A program made the position numbers and the translations under genes. Source: Streptomyces pristinaespiralis (GTDB lineage: Bacteria > Actinomycetota > Actinomycetes > Streptomycetales > Streptomycetaceae). Taken from it: DNA of 64,000 bases. How positions within the stretch are numbered: the stretch's first letter is position 1; the number at the start of each line of letters is the position of its first letter. The DNA is taken from positions 2,666,001 through 2,730,000 of the forward strand of contig NZ_CP011340.1 of the NCBI RefSeq assembly GCF_001278075.1, read 5' to 3'. The notes under the pieces are model-generated. The model saw only the letters and a list, made by a program, of their open reading frames with translations. It was not told the origin of the DNA and ran no database searches. Shown one piece after another: positions 11,064-20,700 of this stretch.

Positions 11064-11491
11064 TGGAATGCCCCCATCCGCCGAAGCCTCATCGCCCGAA
11101 CCCGTACCAGAATGCCGCCTGTTGCGGCTTCCTGTGACCGGGTTGCACCCGTCGAACACAGAGACGGGTTGCCCCCGGCATACCCGGAAGCGAACTGCAA
11201 TTGCAGGTTGATGCACCGACAGTAATCCTACGATCACGCCTCCAGCGAGTGGGATTGCAGAATCGCCACCATTCGCCACCCCTCCGAGTGAACCCACTTG
11301 CCGCCAGGCGCGATTCACTTGACAGACGGCAACAAGCATCCGATGGAGCGTTGCGCGTACAGGCGCGCGCCGCGTTCCGCACTCCCCCACGCACCACCGC
11401 ACTCCGCCGGAACCCACGGCCGGGTGCGACAGAGAGTCACAGGGGGACTTCGGGTCGTAACCACCGGCGAGCAGGACCCGTTGGAGGGGGC
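11064..11491. other. 428-bp divergent intergenic region, nsdA / primase-like gene
   Basis: I see no gene here. It holds a consensus-like TTGACA at 11319-11324 on the plus strand but no convincing -10 hexamer 16-18 bp later. The part near 11190-11240 is relatively AT-rich and probably carries the nsdA promoter. Confidence 0.5.
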
Positions 11492-12154
11492 ATGGGCTTC
11501 ACGATCGGCGGCACCCGTGGAATCAGTCAGATCCGGGTCGGCTCGCGGCGCCGCGAGCGCGCGACAGAGGCCACAGCGGTGGCCGAGTACACCGGACTGT
11601 GGGGCTGGGCGGTGATTCCCGGCGCCCGGGCCGTGTCGGGCAGGTGCTCCTGCGGCAAGGAGCGGTGCGGGGCGCCGGGAGCGCACCCCCTCGGCTTCGC
11701 GCTCGAGGTCCCGGCCGGCGCCACGCTCGACGAGGCCGGCAAGGCCTGGGCGGATGTGCCAGGGGCATCGCTGCTGCTGCCGGTCGGCCGGAGCTTCGAC
11801 ATCCTGGACGTCGCCGCACCGGCGGGCCGCCGTGCCCTGGTGCGCATGGAGCGCATGGGACTGCCGCTCGGCCCGGTGACGGTCACACCGGACGGCCGCT
11901 GCCAGTTCTTCGTGGCCCCCGGTGCGGCGGCCGAACTGCCCCGGTTGCTGTACCGGATGGGCTGGGACGACGCCGACCTGGACCTGCGCTGCCTCGGCTC
12001 CGGCGACCACATCACAGCGCCGCCGTCCGACCGCGGCGGGCTGGGCCCGGTCCGGTGGCTGCGGCCCCCGTCCCTGGACACGGCGGCGGCCCCGCCGGAG
12101 GCCCGGCTGCTGCTCGGCACCCTGGCGTACATCTGCCACCGCAGCCGGTCCTGA
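11492..12154 (+). CDS. Bifunctional primase/polymerase N-terminal-like protein
   Basis: A 220-residue protein with the Streptomyces prim-pol-like pattern: AEYTGLWGWAVIPGAR, then a CSCGKERCGAPGAHPLG segment, then a strand-rich core. It is far too short to be a replicative primase and has no helicase domain. Its cellular role is unknown. The ATG at 11492 follows GGAGGGGG closely. The gene sits between nsdA (divergent) and ftsY (convergent), as in other streptomycetes by recall. Confidence 0.72.
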   Translation: MGFTIGGTRGISQIRVGSRRRERATEATAVAEYTGLWGWAVIPGARAVSGRCSCGKERCGAPGAHPLGFALEVPAGATLDEAGKAWADVPGASLLLPVGRSFDILDVAAPAGRRALVRMERMGLPLGPVTVTPDGRCQFFVAPGAAAELPRLLYRMGWDDADLDLRCLGSGDHITAPPSDRGGLGPVRWLRPPSLDTAAAPPEARLLLGTLAYICHRSRS

Positions 12155-12162
12155 CACCGAGC

Positions 12163-12204
12163 ACGAGAGCGCCCGGCCGTCTCCTGACGGCCGGGCGCTC
12201 TCGT
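12163..12204. terminator. Bidirectional hairpin between primase-like gene and ftsY
   Basis: A perfect 18-bp stem (ACGAGAGCGCCCGGCCGT) with a 6-nt loop lies between convergent stops. Confidence 0.85.
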
Positions 12205-12221
12205 ACGCGCGAAAGGGGCGC

Positions 12222-13445
12222 TCAGTCGCCGATCAGGGCGTCGACGAACGCCTCGGGCTCGAACGGGGCGAGATCGTCCGGGCCCTCACCCAGACCCACG
12301 AGCTTGACGGGCACGCCCAGCTCGCGCTGGACGGCGACGACGATGCCGCCCTTGGCGGTGCCGTCCAGCTTGGTCAGCACGATGCCGGTGATGTCCACGA
12401 CCTCGGCGAAGACGCGCGCCTGCACCAGACCGTTCTGACCGGTGGTGGCGTCGAGGACGAGCAGGACCTCGTCCAGCGGGCCGTGCTTCTCCACGACCCG
12501 CTTCACCTTGCCGAGCTCGTCCATCAGGCCCGTCTTGGTGTGCAGCCGGCCGGCGGTGTCGATGAGCACGACGTCCGCGCCCTCGGCGATGCCCTCCTTG
12601 ACGGAGTCGAAGGCGACCGAGGCCGGGTCGCCGGCCTCGGGCCCCCGCACGGTGCGGGCGCCGACGCGCTCGCCCCAGGTCTGCAGCTGATCGGCGGCGG
12701 CGGCGCGGAAGGTGTCCGCGGCGCCCAGCACGACCGAGCGGCCGTCCGCGACGAGAACACGGGCGAGCTTGCCGGTGGTGGTGGTCTTTCCGGTGCCGTT
12801 CACCCCGACGACCATGACGACCGCGGGCGTCTCGAGACCGCTCTCGGTCTTGACCGCGCGGTCGAATTCGGTGCCCACGAGGAGCAGCAGTTCCTCGCGC
12901 AGCAGGGTGCGCAGCTGCTCGGGAGTACGGGTGCCGAGCACCTTCACCCGCTCGCGAAGCCGCTCGACGAGCTCCTGGGTGGGGGCGACGCCGACATCGG
13001 CGGTGAGGAGCGTGTCCTCGATCTCCTCCCAGGTGTCCTCGTCGAGGTGCTCGCGCGACAGGAGCGTCAGGAGCCCCTTGCCGAGCGAGTTCTGTGAACG
13101 GGCGAGACGGGCACGGAGCCGGACGAGCCGGCCGGCGGTCGGTTCCGGGATCTCGACGGCGGGCGCGGGCGCCTCGGCGACGACCGGGTCCTCGATGGCG
13201 ACGGGCGTTTCGACGGCTTCGTCGGCCGTCGGAAGGTCGACCTCCTCGATGGTGCGGCGGGGTTCCTCCCGCGGCGTCTCCGCCTCGTCGCCGACGTGCG
13301 GTTCGGCGGGCGGAGCAGTGATGGTCGGCGCGGCCGGCGGCGCCTGCGGCGGCAGCTGCTTCTTCTTGCGGCTGCTGACCACGAGGCCGCTGATCGCGCC
13401 GATCGCGACCAGGGCGATGACTACGGCAAGGATGACGATTTCCAT
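12222..13445 (-). CDS. ftsY: SRP receptor FtsY
   Basis: A 407-residue membrane-associated GTPase that receives SRP-ribosome complexes. The N-terminus is a single hydrophobic segment (IVILAVVIALVAIGAISGLVV) followed by lysines, then an acidic, proline-rich A region to about residue 100. The NG domain has the P-loop GVNGTGKTTTTGKLA near 213-227, DTAGRLHTK near 297 and TKLDGTAKGG near 358. The ATG at 13445 places the membrane segment right at the start; the frame is open to 13514 without family-like sequence. Confidence 0.97.
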   Translation of the reverse strand: MEIVILAVVIALVAIGAISGLVVSSRKKKQLPPQAPPAAPTITAPPAEPHVGDEAETPREEPRRTIEEVDLPTADEAVETPVAIEDPVVAEAPAPAVEIPEPTAGRLVRLRARLARSQNSLGKGLLTLLSREHLDEDTWEEIEDTLLTADVGVAPTQELVERLRERVKVLGTRTPEQLRTLLREELLLLVGTEFDRAVKTESGLETPAVVMVVGVNGTGKTTTTGKLARVLVADGRSVVLGAADTFRAAAADQLQTWGERVGARTVRGPEAGDPASVAFDSVKEGIAEGADVVLIDTAGRLHTKTGLMDELGKVKRVVEKHGPLDEVLLVLDATTGQNGLVQARVFAEVVDITGIVLTKLDGTAKGGIVVAVQRELGVPVKLVGLGEGPDDLAPFEPEAFVDALIGD

Positions 13446-13612
13446 AACCCGTCCAGTATCGGCCACGGCCGCGCGCACAGAAGGGGTCAGAGGATCGCAC
13501 AAAGGCGGCCTCACCCATTTGGACGTTATGGGGTGTTCGTACGATGCTTGTTGCTTCCGGTTTCTCCGGCAGCCCTCATCGGCGTCCCCCCACCCCGTAC
13601 GGAGCCCTTTCC

Positions 13613-15058
13613 ATGCCCCACGCCTCCGAGTCCGAAGGCGCGATAGAGACCCGCGGCCTCGAACCCGTTCCCGACGAGGAGCGCGTCGGCCGCGTCCGGG
13701 AACTGTTTCCCACCTGGGTCGCCGCCAACATCAGTGTGCTGCTGCTGACGATGGGCGCCGGGCTGGTCGTCTTCAACGGCCTGAACTTCTGGCAGGTGCT
13801 GACCGTCGCCGTCGCCGCACCGGTCCTGTCCTACGGGCTCGTGGGCCTGATCTCCATCGCGGGCAAGCGCGGGGGCTCACCCGGCATGGCCCTGTCCCGC
13901 GCGGTCTTCGGGCAGCGGGGGAACCTCTTCCCCGGCTCGCTGATCTGGGTCGCGCGCTGGGGCTGGGAGACGATCAACGCGGTCACCGGCGCCTACGCCG
14001 TGCTCACGGTGCTGGACCTGCTCTTCGGGATCCGGAGCAGCACGGCTCTGATCATCACGACCCTGCTGCTCTTCGTCGCCTGCACCTTCGTCGTCTCGGG
14101 CCTCGGCATCAGCGCCCTCCAGGTGTGCAGCAAGTGGTCGACGTACCTGTTCGGCGCGTTCAGCGTGCTGGTCCTGATCTACCTGGTCGCGAACACCGAC
14201 TGGTCCGCCGTCTTCGACAAGCCGGCCGGCTCGACGGCGATGATGGTGGCGGGCATCGGCACCATCGCGGCGGGCGGCATCAGCTGGGTCCCGTCGGGTC
14301 CCGACTTCACGCGCTACCTGCCGCGCACGGCCTCGGGCCGGACGATGGTCGGCGCCACCGTCGGCGGCGCGGGCGTCGTCGTCCTGCCGATGGTGCTGAT
14401 GGGCGCCGTGATGGCGGTGTCCACACCGGACCTGGCGAGTGCCCAGGACCCGGTCGCCTTCATCGGCGAGATCCTGCCGATGTGGCTGGCGGTCCCCTAC
14501 CTGCTGATCGCCCTCGTCGGCATGCTGCTGATCAACTCCATGTCGATGTACTCGGCCGGTTTCACCGCGCAGACCCTGGGCGTGAAGGTCCCCCGCGCGT
14601 GGGCCGTGAGCGTGAACGCCCTGATCAGCCTGGTCTTCGGCTTCCTGCTGATGGTGGTGGCGACCAGCTTCATCGGCTCCTTCATCTCGTTCCTGACGCT
14701 GCTGGCGGTCGCCTTCTCCGCCTGGATCGGCGTCTTCGGCGTCGACATGCTGCGCCGGCGCGCGTACGACGGTGCGGCGCTGATGGACACCACCCGCACC
14801 AGCGCCTACTGGTACCGCGGCGGTTTCGCCTGGCAGGCGATGGTGTCATGGGCGTCGGCGCTGGTGGTGGGGCTGCTGTTCACCCGGGTCGACTGGTTCG
14901 CCGGCCCGCTCGCGTCCTCGTGGGCCGGCGAGAACGGCCTGGGCTGGGCGGTGACGATCCTGGTTGCCGCCGGCCTGTACGCGGTGCTGCCGCGCACGGC
15001 GGCGGCCGGGCCCGCGCCCGCGGCCCTCGAAAGCGAGCCCGAGACCCTGTCCATCTGA
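13613..15058 (+). CDS. NCS1-family nucleobase (cytosine/purine-type) permease
   Basis: 481 residues with about twelve predicted membrane segments, resembling CodB-like NCS1 permeases. Supporting stretches include TWVAANISVLLL near 35-46, ALSRAVFGQRGN near 90 and SGPDFTRYLP near 228. The substrate, a nucleobase, hydantoin or vitamin, cannot be fixed from the sequence. The ATG at 13613 has GGAG eight bases upstream. A flavin-dependent oxidoreductase follows after 59 bp, so the pair may import and oxidise one compound. It is divergent from ftsY. Confidence 0.85.
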   Translation: MPHASESEGAIETRGLEPVPDEERVGRVRELFPTWVAANISVLLLTMGAGLVVFNGLNFWQVLTVAVAAPVLSYGLVGLISIAGKRGGSPGMALSRAVFGQRGNLFPGSLIWVARWGWETINAVTGAYAVLTVLDLLFGIRSSTALIITTLLLFVACTFVVSGLGISALQVCSKWSTYLFGAFSVLVLIYLVANTDWSAVFDKPAGSTAMMVAGIGTIAAGGISWVPSGPDFTRYLPRTASGRTMVGATVGGAGVVVLPMVLMGAVMAVSTPDLASAQDPVAFIGEILPMWLAVPYLLIALVGMLLINSMSMYSAGFTAQTLGVKVPRAWAVSVNALISLVFGFLLMVVATSFIGSFISFLTLLAVAFSAWIGVFGVDMLRRRAYDGAALMDTTRTSAYWYRGGFAWQAMVSWASALVVGLLFTRVDWFAGPLASSWAGENGLGWAVTILVAAGLYAVLPRTAAAGPAPAALESEPETLSI

Positions 15059-15117
15059 CGCTACGTCAGCTAACGTCCCCCTTCGCCGTGCTCACATCTG
15101 GCAGAGGGGGACTTCCC

Positions 15118-16089
15118 ATGGTCTTCACGGTCGCCCGGTTCAACATGGTCGATCCCGCCGCGACGCCCGAAACCCACGCGGCCCGCTACCGTGCGGCCCT
15201 GGAGATGGCCGCGTACGCCGACGACCGCGGCGTCGACACCGTCCAGACCGAGGAGCACCACGGCGCCGCGAACAACTGGCTGCCGTCGCCGCTGACCTTC
15301 GCCGGCGCCGTCCTGGGCGCCACCCGCCGCATCACGGTCACCGTGTCCGCGATCATCGGCCCGCTGCACGAGCCGCTGCGGCTGGCCGAGGACATCGCCG
15401 TCCTGGACCTGATCGGCCGGGGCCGGCTGGTGACGGTCGCGGGGATCGGCTACCGGCCGGAGGAGTACGCGCAGCTCGGCGTCGACTGGAGCCGCCGCGG
15501 GCGGCTCCAGGACGAGCTGCTGGAGACCCTGCTGGCCGCCTGGACCGGCGAGAGCTTCGTATACCGGGGCCGTACCGTGCGGGTCACCCCGCGCCCGTAC
15601 ACCCGGCCCCATCCGCTGCTGATCGTCGGCGGGTCCTCCCGGGCCGCCGCGCGCCGGGCGGCCCGCTTCGGGCTCCCGTTCTTCCCCAGCGCCCATCTGC
15701 CGGAGCTGGAGGCGTACTACGAGGAGCGGCGGGCCGAGTACGGGACCGACGGCTTCTGCATGATGCCGGCGGAGAAGACGACGCTGCTGCACGTCTCGGA
15801 GGACCCCGACCGCGCATGGGCCGTGTACGGCGAGCACTTCCTGCACGAGGCGCGGACGTACGCGTCCTGGCAGTCGCCGGACATCCGTTCCGCGGTGCGA
15901 TCGGCGGCCGGGACCGTGGGGGAACTGCGCGACGAGGGCGTCTACCGGATCGTGACCCCTGACGAGTGCGTGGCACTGGGCGCGGAGAGCCTGGTGCTGC
16001 ATCCGCTGTGCGGCGGCATGCCGGTGGACGAGGGCTGGCGCAGCCTTCAGCTGCTCTGCGAACACGTACTGCCCCGGCTCACGCGCTGA
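15118..16089 (+). CDS. LLM-class flavin-dependent oxidoreductase
   Basis: A 323-residue bacterial-luciferase-like monooxygenase or reductase. The family pattern shows in the N-terminal strand (MVFTVARFNM), VQTEEHHG near 41-48, the IAVLDLIGRGRLVTVAGIGYRPEEY block near 91-115 and the LLIVGGSS segment near 161-168. FMN and coenzyme F420 users both occur in the family and cannot be told apart here. The ATG follows GAGGGGGACTTCCC. It lies 59 bp after the NCS1 permease, with which it is probably co-transcribed. Its stop codon lies inside a terminator hairpin. Confidence 0.85.
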   Translation: MVFTVARFNMVDPAATPETHAARYRAALEMAAYADDRGVDTVQTEEHHGAANNWLPSPLTFAGAVLGATRRITVTVSAIIGPLHEPLRLAEDIAVLDLIGRGRLVTVAGIGYRPEEYAQLGVDWSRRGRLQDELLETLLAAWTGESFVYRGRTVRVTPRPYTRPHPLLIVGGSSRAAARRAARFGLPFFPSAHLPELEAYYEERRAEYGTDGFCMMPAEKTTLLHVSEDPDRAWAVYGEHFLHEARTYASWQSPDIRSAVRSAAGTVGELRDEGVYRIVTPDECVALGAESLVLHPLCGGMPVDEGWRSLQLLCEHVLPRLTR

Positions 16090-16100
16090 GCCGGGGCAGT
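16068..16100. terminator. Terminator hairpin overlapping the LLM gene stop
   Basis: A perfect 14-bp stem (ACTGCCCCGGCTCA) with a 5-nt loop. The TGA of the rightward gene lies in the right arm. It probably serves the convergent glcP gene too. Confidence 0.8.
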
Positions 16101-16129
16101 TTCCGTGTCGAGGAGAGGGGCAGCGGGGA

Positions 16130-17551
16130 TTAGCCCATCTCCTCCAACGCCTTGCCCTTCGTCTCCTTGACGTACCTCAGTACGAAGGGGATCGAGAGCA
16201 CGGCGAAGACCGTGTAGATCATGTAGGTGCCGGAGAGGTTCCAGTCCGCGAGGCTCGGGAAGCTCGCGGTGATGGCCCAGTTGGCGATCCACTGCGCGGA
16301 GGCGGCGACGCCGAGGGCGGCGGCGCGGATCCGGTTCGGGAACATCTCGCCGAGGAAGACCCAGACGACGACGCCCCACGAGAGCGCGAAGAAGAGCACG
16401 AAGACGTGGGCGGCGATCAGGGCCACGACACCCTGGGTCTCCGGAAGCTTGCCGTCGACGAGGTCGGCGGAGAAGGCCCAGGCCTCGAGGGCCAGCGCGA
16501 TCGCCATACCGGCGGAGCCGATGAGCGCGAGCGGCCTGCGGCCGATCCGGTCGACCAGCACCATCGCGATCACGGTGCCGATGATGTTGATGATCGACGT
16601 GGTGAACGAGTACAGGAAGGAGCTGGAGGGGTCGACGCCCACCGACTGCCACAGGGTGGCCGAGTAGTAGAACGCGACGTTGATGCCGACCAGCTGCTGG
16701 AAGACCGACAGACCGATGCCGACCCAGACGATGGGCAGGAAGCCGAAGCGGCTGCCGAGCAGGTCCTTGAAGGAGGACTTGTGCTCCCGGTGCATGGCGA
16801 GCTCGATCTCGGTGACCCGGGCGTCCAGGTCGACGCCCTTGCCCTCGACCTCGGCGAGGACCTCCTTCGCCCGGCCGACCTTGCCGACCGAGATCAAGAA
16901 GCGCGGCGACTCCGGGATCGCGAAGGACAGGAGCCCGTACAGCACCGCCGGGACGACCATGACGCCGAGCATCCACTGCCAGGCCTCGATACCGGCGATC
17001 TCTCCGCGCTGGTCGCCGTCGGCGAGCTGGAGGATGCCGTAGTTCACCAGCTGGGAGACGGCGATGCCGATGACGATCGCGGCCTGCTGGAAGGAGGCGA
17101 GCCGGCCGCGGTAGGCGGCGGGAGAGACCTCGGCGATGTAGGCGGGGCCGATGACGGACGCCATGCCGATCGCGAAGCCGCCGATGATCCGCCACATGGC
17201 GAGGTCCCAGAGCGCGAACGGGAGCGCGGAGCCCACGGCGCTGAGGGTGAAGAGCACGGCGGCGATCTGCATGCAGCGGATACGGCCGATGCGGTCGGCG
17301 ATACGGCCGGCGGTCGCGGCGCCGATGGCGCAGCCGACCAGCGCGACGGCGATGACCTGGGCGAGGGTGCCGGAGCCGATGTCGTAACGGTGCCGGATGG
17401 CCTCGACCGCGCCGTTGATGACGGAGCTGTCGTAACCGAAGAGGAAGCCGCCCATCGCGGCGGCGGCCGTGATGAAGATGACATGCCCGAGGTGGTCGGG
17501 ATGGGCCGAGCGGGCCCCTGATGCCGGTGGCGGCTGCGCAGTGCTGGTCAC
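16130..17551 (-). CDS. glcP: Sugar porter (MFS), probable glucose permease
   Basis: A 473-residue, twelve-segment major-facilitator sugar/proton symporter. Signatures: GFLFGYDSSVINGA near 34-47, RIADRIGRIRC near 82, PESPRF near 213 and VDRIGRRPLALIG near 328. The position next to smc matches the S. coelicolor glucose permease gene glcP1 as I recall it; glucose specificity is by analogy. It is read leftward from a promoter region with several palindromes (17633-17744), so sugar-responsive control is likely. Confidence 0.88.
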   Translation of the reverse strand: MTSTAQPPPASGARSAHPDHLGHVIFITAAAAMGGFLFGYDSSVINGAVEAIRHRYDIGSGTLAQVIAVALVGCAIGAATAGRIADRIGRIRCMQIAAVLFTLSAVGSALPFALWDLAMWRIIGGFAIGMASVIGPAYIAEVSPAAYRGRLASFQQAAIVIGIAVSQLVNYGILQLADGDQRGEIAGIEAWQWMLGVMVVPAVLYGLLSFAIPESPRFLISVGKVGRAKEVLAEVEGKGVDLDARVTEIELAMHREHKSSFKDLLGSRFGFLPIVWVGIGLSVFQQLVGINVAFYYSATLWQSVGVDPSSSFLYSFTTSIINIIGTVIAMVLVDRIGRRPLALIGSAGMAIALALEAWAFSADLVDGKLPETQGVVALIAAHVFVLFFALSWGVVVWVFLGEMFPNRIRAAALGVAASAQWIANWAITASFPSLADWNLSGTYMIYTVFAVLSIPFVLRYVKETKGKALEEMG

Positions 17552-17632
17552 GTGTACTCCTGGAGTCCGGCAGCACCGCCGGACGTGGGGGGCGAGCCCT
17601 ACAAGTGGGGCACAAGTTTGGGGCGCGCACCA

Positions 17633-17744
17633 CTTGAAGGTAAAAGCAACGTTGCAGAGACTATGCCTTCAAGTTTCGAAGTCAAGACCCTGATCCAAAT
17701 CAGTGGTGGACCTCCCAGGACAGCAATAGCTTCAAGTCTTGAAG
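17633..17744 (-). promoter_or_regulatory. glcP promoter with overlapping palindromic operators
   Basis: On the minus strand there is a -35 TTGACT (17680-17685), a 16-bp spacer and a -10 TAGTCT (17658-17663). The region holds a 15-bp palindrome CTTCAAGTCTTGAAG (17730-17744), a degenerate copy CTTCAAGTTTCGAAG (17667-17681) across the spacer, a half-site CTTGAAG (17633-17639), and a second type of palindrome, GCAACGTTGC (17646-17655), near the expected transcription start. It is clearly AT-richer than its surroundings. Confidence 0.6.
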
Positions 17745-17763
17745 AATTGGACTCGACTGAGCC

Positions 17764-20700
17764 TCAGCGGAGGCGCTGGCTGATGACCTTGGAGACGCCG
17801 TCGCCCTGCATCGACACGCCGTACAGCGCGTCCGCGACCTCCATCGTCCGCTTCTGGTGCGTGATCACGATCAGCTGGGAGCTCTCCTGGAGTTCCTGCA
17901 TGATCCGAATCAGCCGCTGGAGGTTGGTGTCGTCGAGCGCCGCCTCGACCTCGTCCATCACATAGAACGGACTCGGCCGGGCCTTGAAGATCGAGACCAG
18001 CATCGCCACGGCCGTCAGGGACCGCTCGCCGCCCGACAGCAGCGACAGACGCTTCACCTTCTTCCCGGGCGGCCGTGCCTCCACGTCCACGCCGGTGGTG
18101 AGCATGTTGTCCGGGTCGGTCAGCACGAGCCGCCCCTCGCCGCCGGGGAAGAGGCGGGAGAAGACGCCCTCGAACTCACGGGCGGTGTCCCGGTAGGCCT
18201 CGGTGAAGACCTGCTCGACGCGTTCGTCCACCTCCTTCACGACCTGAAGCAGATCGGCCCGGGTCTTCTTCAGGTCCTCGAGCTGCTCCGACAGGAACTG
18301 GTGGCGCTCCTCGAGCGCCGCGAACTCCTCCAGAGCCAGCGGATTCACCTTTCCGAGCTGTTGGTACGCCCGTTCGGCCGACTTCAGGCGCTTTTCCTGT
18401 TCCGCGCGGACGAAACGCCTCGGCCGGTTCCTGGGGTCCTCCGGGTCCTGCGGCAGCTCCTCGCCCTCGGCCGGCGGGGACGGGGGCACCGGCTGGTCGG
18501 GTCCGTACTCGGACACCAGGCCGGCCGGCTCCACACCGAGCTCCTCCAGCGCCTTCGTCTCCAGTTGCTCGATCCGCAGCCGCTTCTCCGCGCCCAGCAC
18601 CTCGCCGCGGTGGACCGAGTCGGTGAGCTTGTCCAGTTCGGCCTTGAGGTCGCGGCCGGCGCCGCGTGCGGCGGTCAGCTCCCGCTCGCGCTCGGCCTTG
18701 GCGGCCTCCGCCGCGGCCCGCTCGGCCTCCGCCCGCACGAGCGACACCTCGACATGCGCCAGCAGCTGCCGGGCGCCGGCCGCGACGGCCGCCGCCACCT
18801 CGGCCTCGTGGCGCATCCGGGCCCGCCGCTGCTCCGCGCGCGCACGCGCCTCACGCTCGGCCCGCGCTCCCCGGTCGAGCGCGTCCGCGCGCCCGGCCAG
18901 GCCCTTGACCCGCTCCTCGTGCGTTCGCACCTGGAGACGGGCCTCCATCTCCGTCTGCCGCGCGTTGGCGCCGTCGGCGGCGAGCCGGTCCCGTACATGG
19001 GTGTCGGGCTCCTCCTCGACCGGGGCCTCCTGCGCGACGAGCAGCCGCTCCGCCAGCTCCTCGGCCTCCTCGGCCGCCCGCTCCAGCGCCTCCTGGGCAC
19101 GGGCTGCCGCCGCGGCGGTCCGCTCCGCCTCGCCCGCGGCACCACGGGCCTGACCGGAGAGACGGCCGAGCCTGCCGGAGACCGCCGACTTCTCCCGGTC
19201 GGCGGCGCGCCTGCGCTCCCCCAGCTCCTCGACCAGCGACGCGCACCCGGTACGGCGGACGGTGGCCTGCTGCTGTGCCGCCGCCAGCTCCTCGCACTGG
19301 CGCGCCAGGTCCTCGAGCTCGGCCGCCGCCTCGTCGACGGAGGCCTGTACCTCGAGCAGGCTCGGCGCCCCGGCGGACCCGCCCTGCGCGAAGTGGGCCG
19401 CGAGCACGTCGCCCTCCGCCGTCACGGCGGTGAGCCCGGGCCGTGCGGCGACCAGGTCCTCTGCGTCCTCCAGGGTCCCCACGACCACGGTCGCGCGCAG
19501 CAGCCTGCGTACGGCCGGCATCAATTCCTCGGGCCCCCGGACGAGGTCCGCGGCGCGCCTGCCGTCCGCTCCCGACAGGTCCGGCTCGGGATCGACGGTG
19601 GCAGCGGCCGGGGACGCGAGCAGCAGGGCCGCCCTGCCGGCGTCCTGCTTGCGCAGCAGACGGATCGCCTCCGCCGCGGTGGACGCGTCGGTGACGGCCA
19701 CCGCGTCGGCCGCCGCTCCGAGCGCCGCCGCTACGGGGATCTCGTAGCCGGGCGTCACCGTCAGCAGTTCCGCCGCCGGGCCGAGCAGGCCCGCGAGACG
19801 GTCACGGGCTCCGAGGAGCGCGCCCGTCCCGTCCTTGCGCCGCAGGCCCAGGGCGAGCGCCTCACGGCGGGCCGCCACCGCGGCGCGTTTGCGTTCCGCC
19901 GTGGTGAGCGCCTCACGGGCCTCGCTCAGCGCCGCCTCCGCGCCGGCCAGGTCGCGCTTCGCCGCGTCGTGCCGGTCGGCCAGCAGGGAATCGTCCGAGT
20001 CCAGCGCGTCGACCTCGGCCTTGAGCTGCTCGTACTCCTCCTGCGCGGCGACGGCCCGCTCCTGCGCCTCGTCACGGGCGGCGGCCAGCCGGTCGATCTC
20101 GGCCTGGGCGGACGCGGCGCGCGAGCGGGCCGCGTTGACCTGGCCGCTCAGCCGGGCCAGTCCTTCACGGCGGTCGGCGATGGCGCGCGCCACGTCCTTG
20201 AGCCGGCGTTCCTCGACGGCGAGCTCGCGCTCCAGTTCGGCGCGGTGCTCGACGGTGTCCTCGAGGGCCCGTTCCGCCGCCTCGAGAGCGGCCTCCAGCT
20301 CCGCCTCCTGCTCACGGATACGGGCGGCCTCGCGCTCCATGTCCTCCGGATCACGGCCGCGCCGCTCCTCAGCAGGCTGCGCCGTCGCGCTCTTGACCCG
20401 GGCGTCGGCCAGGGAGACCGTGCCGCGCACCCGCTCGGCCAGCTGGGAGAGTTCGTACCAGTTCTGCTGGGCGCGCTGGAGCCTTGGTGCGAGCCGCCGC
20501 ACCTCGTCCTCCAGGTCCGCCTCGCGGGTCAGTGCCGCCTTCAGCTCGGCCTCGGCCGCCTCCTTGCGCTGCTTGAGCGCCGCCTCGTCGGCGACCTCCG
20601 TGCGCAGCGCCTCCCGCATGCGTACGAGGTCGTCGGCGAGCAGCCGGAGCCGGGCGTCGCGCAGGTCCGCCTGGATGACCGCGGCCCTCCTGGCCACGGC

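Noticed and set aside
12712..15117. Upstream extension of the LLM oxidoreductase frame through ftsY and the permease
   Set aside because: It overlaps two certain genes in other frames; the ATG at 15118 has a strong GAGGGGG site and a family-like start.
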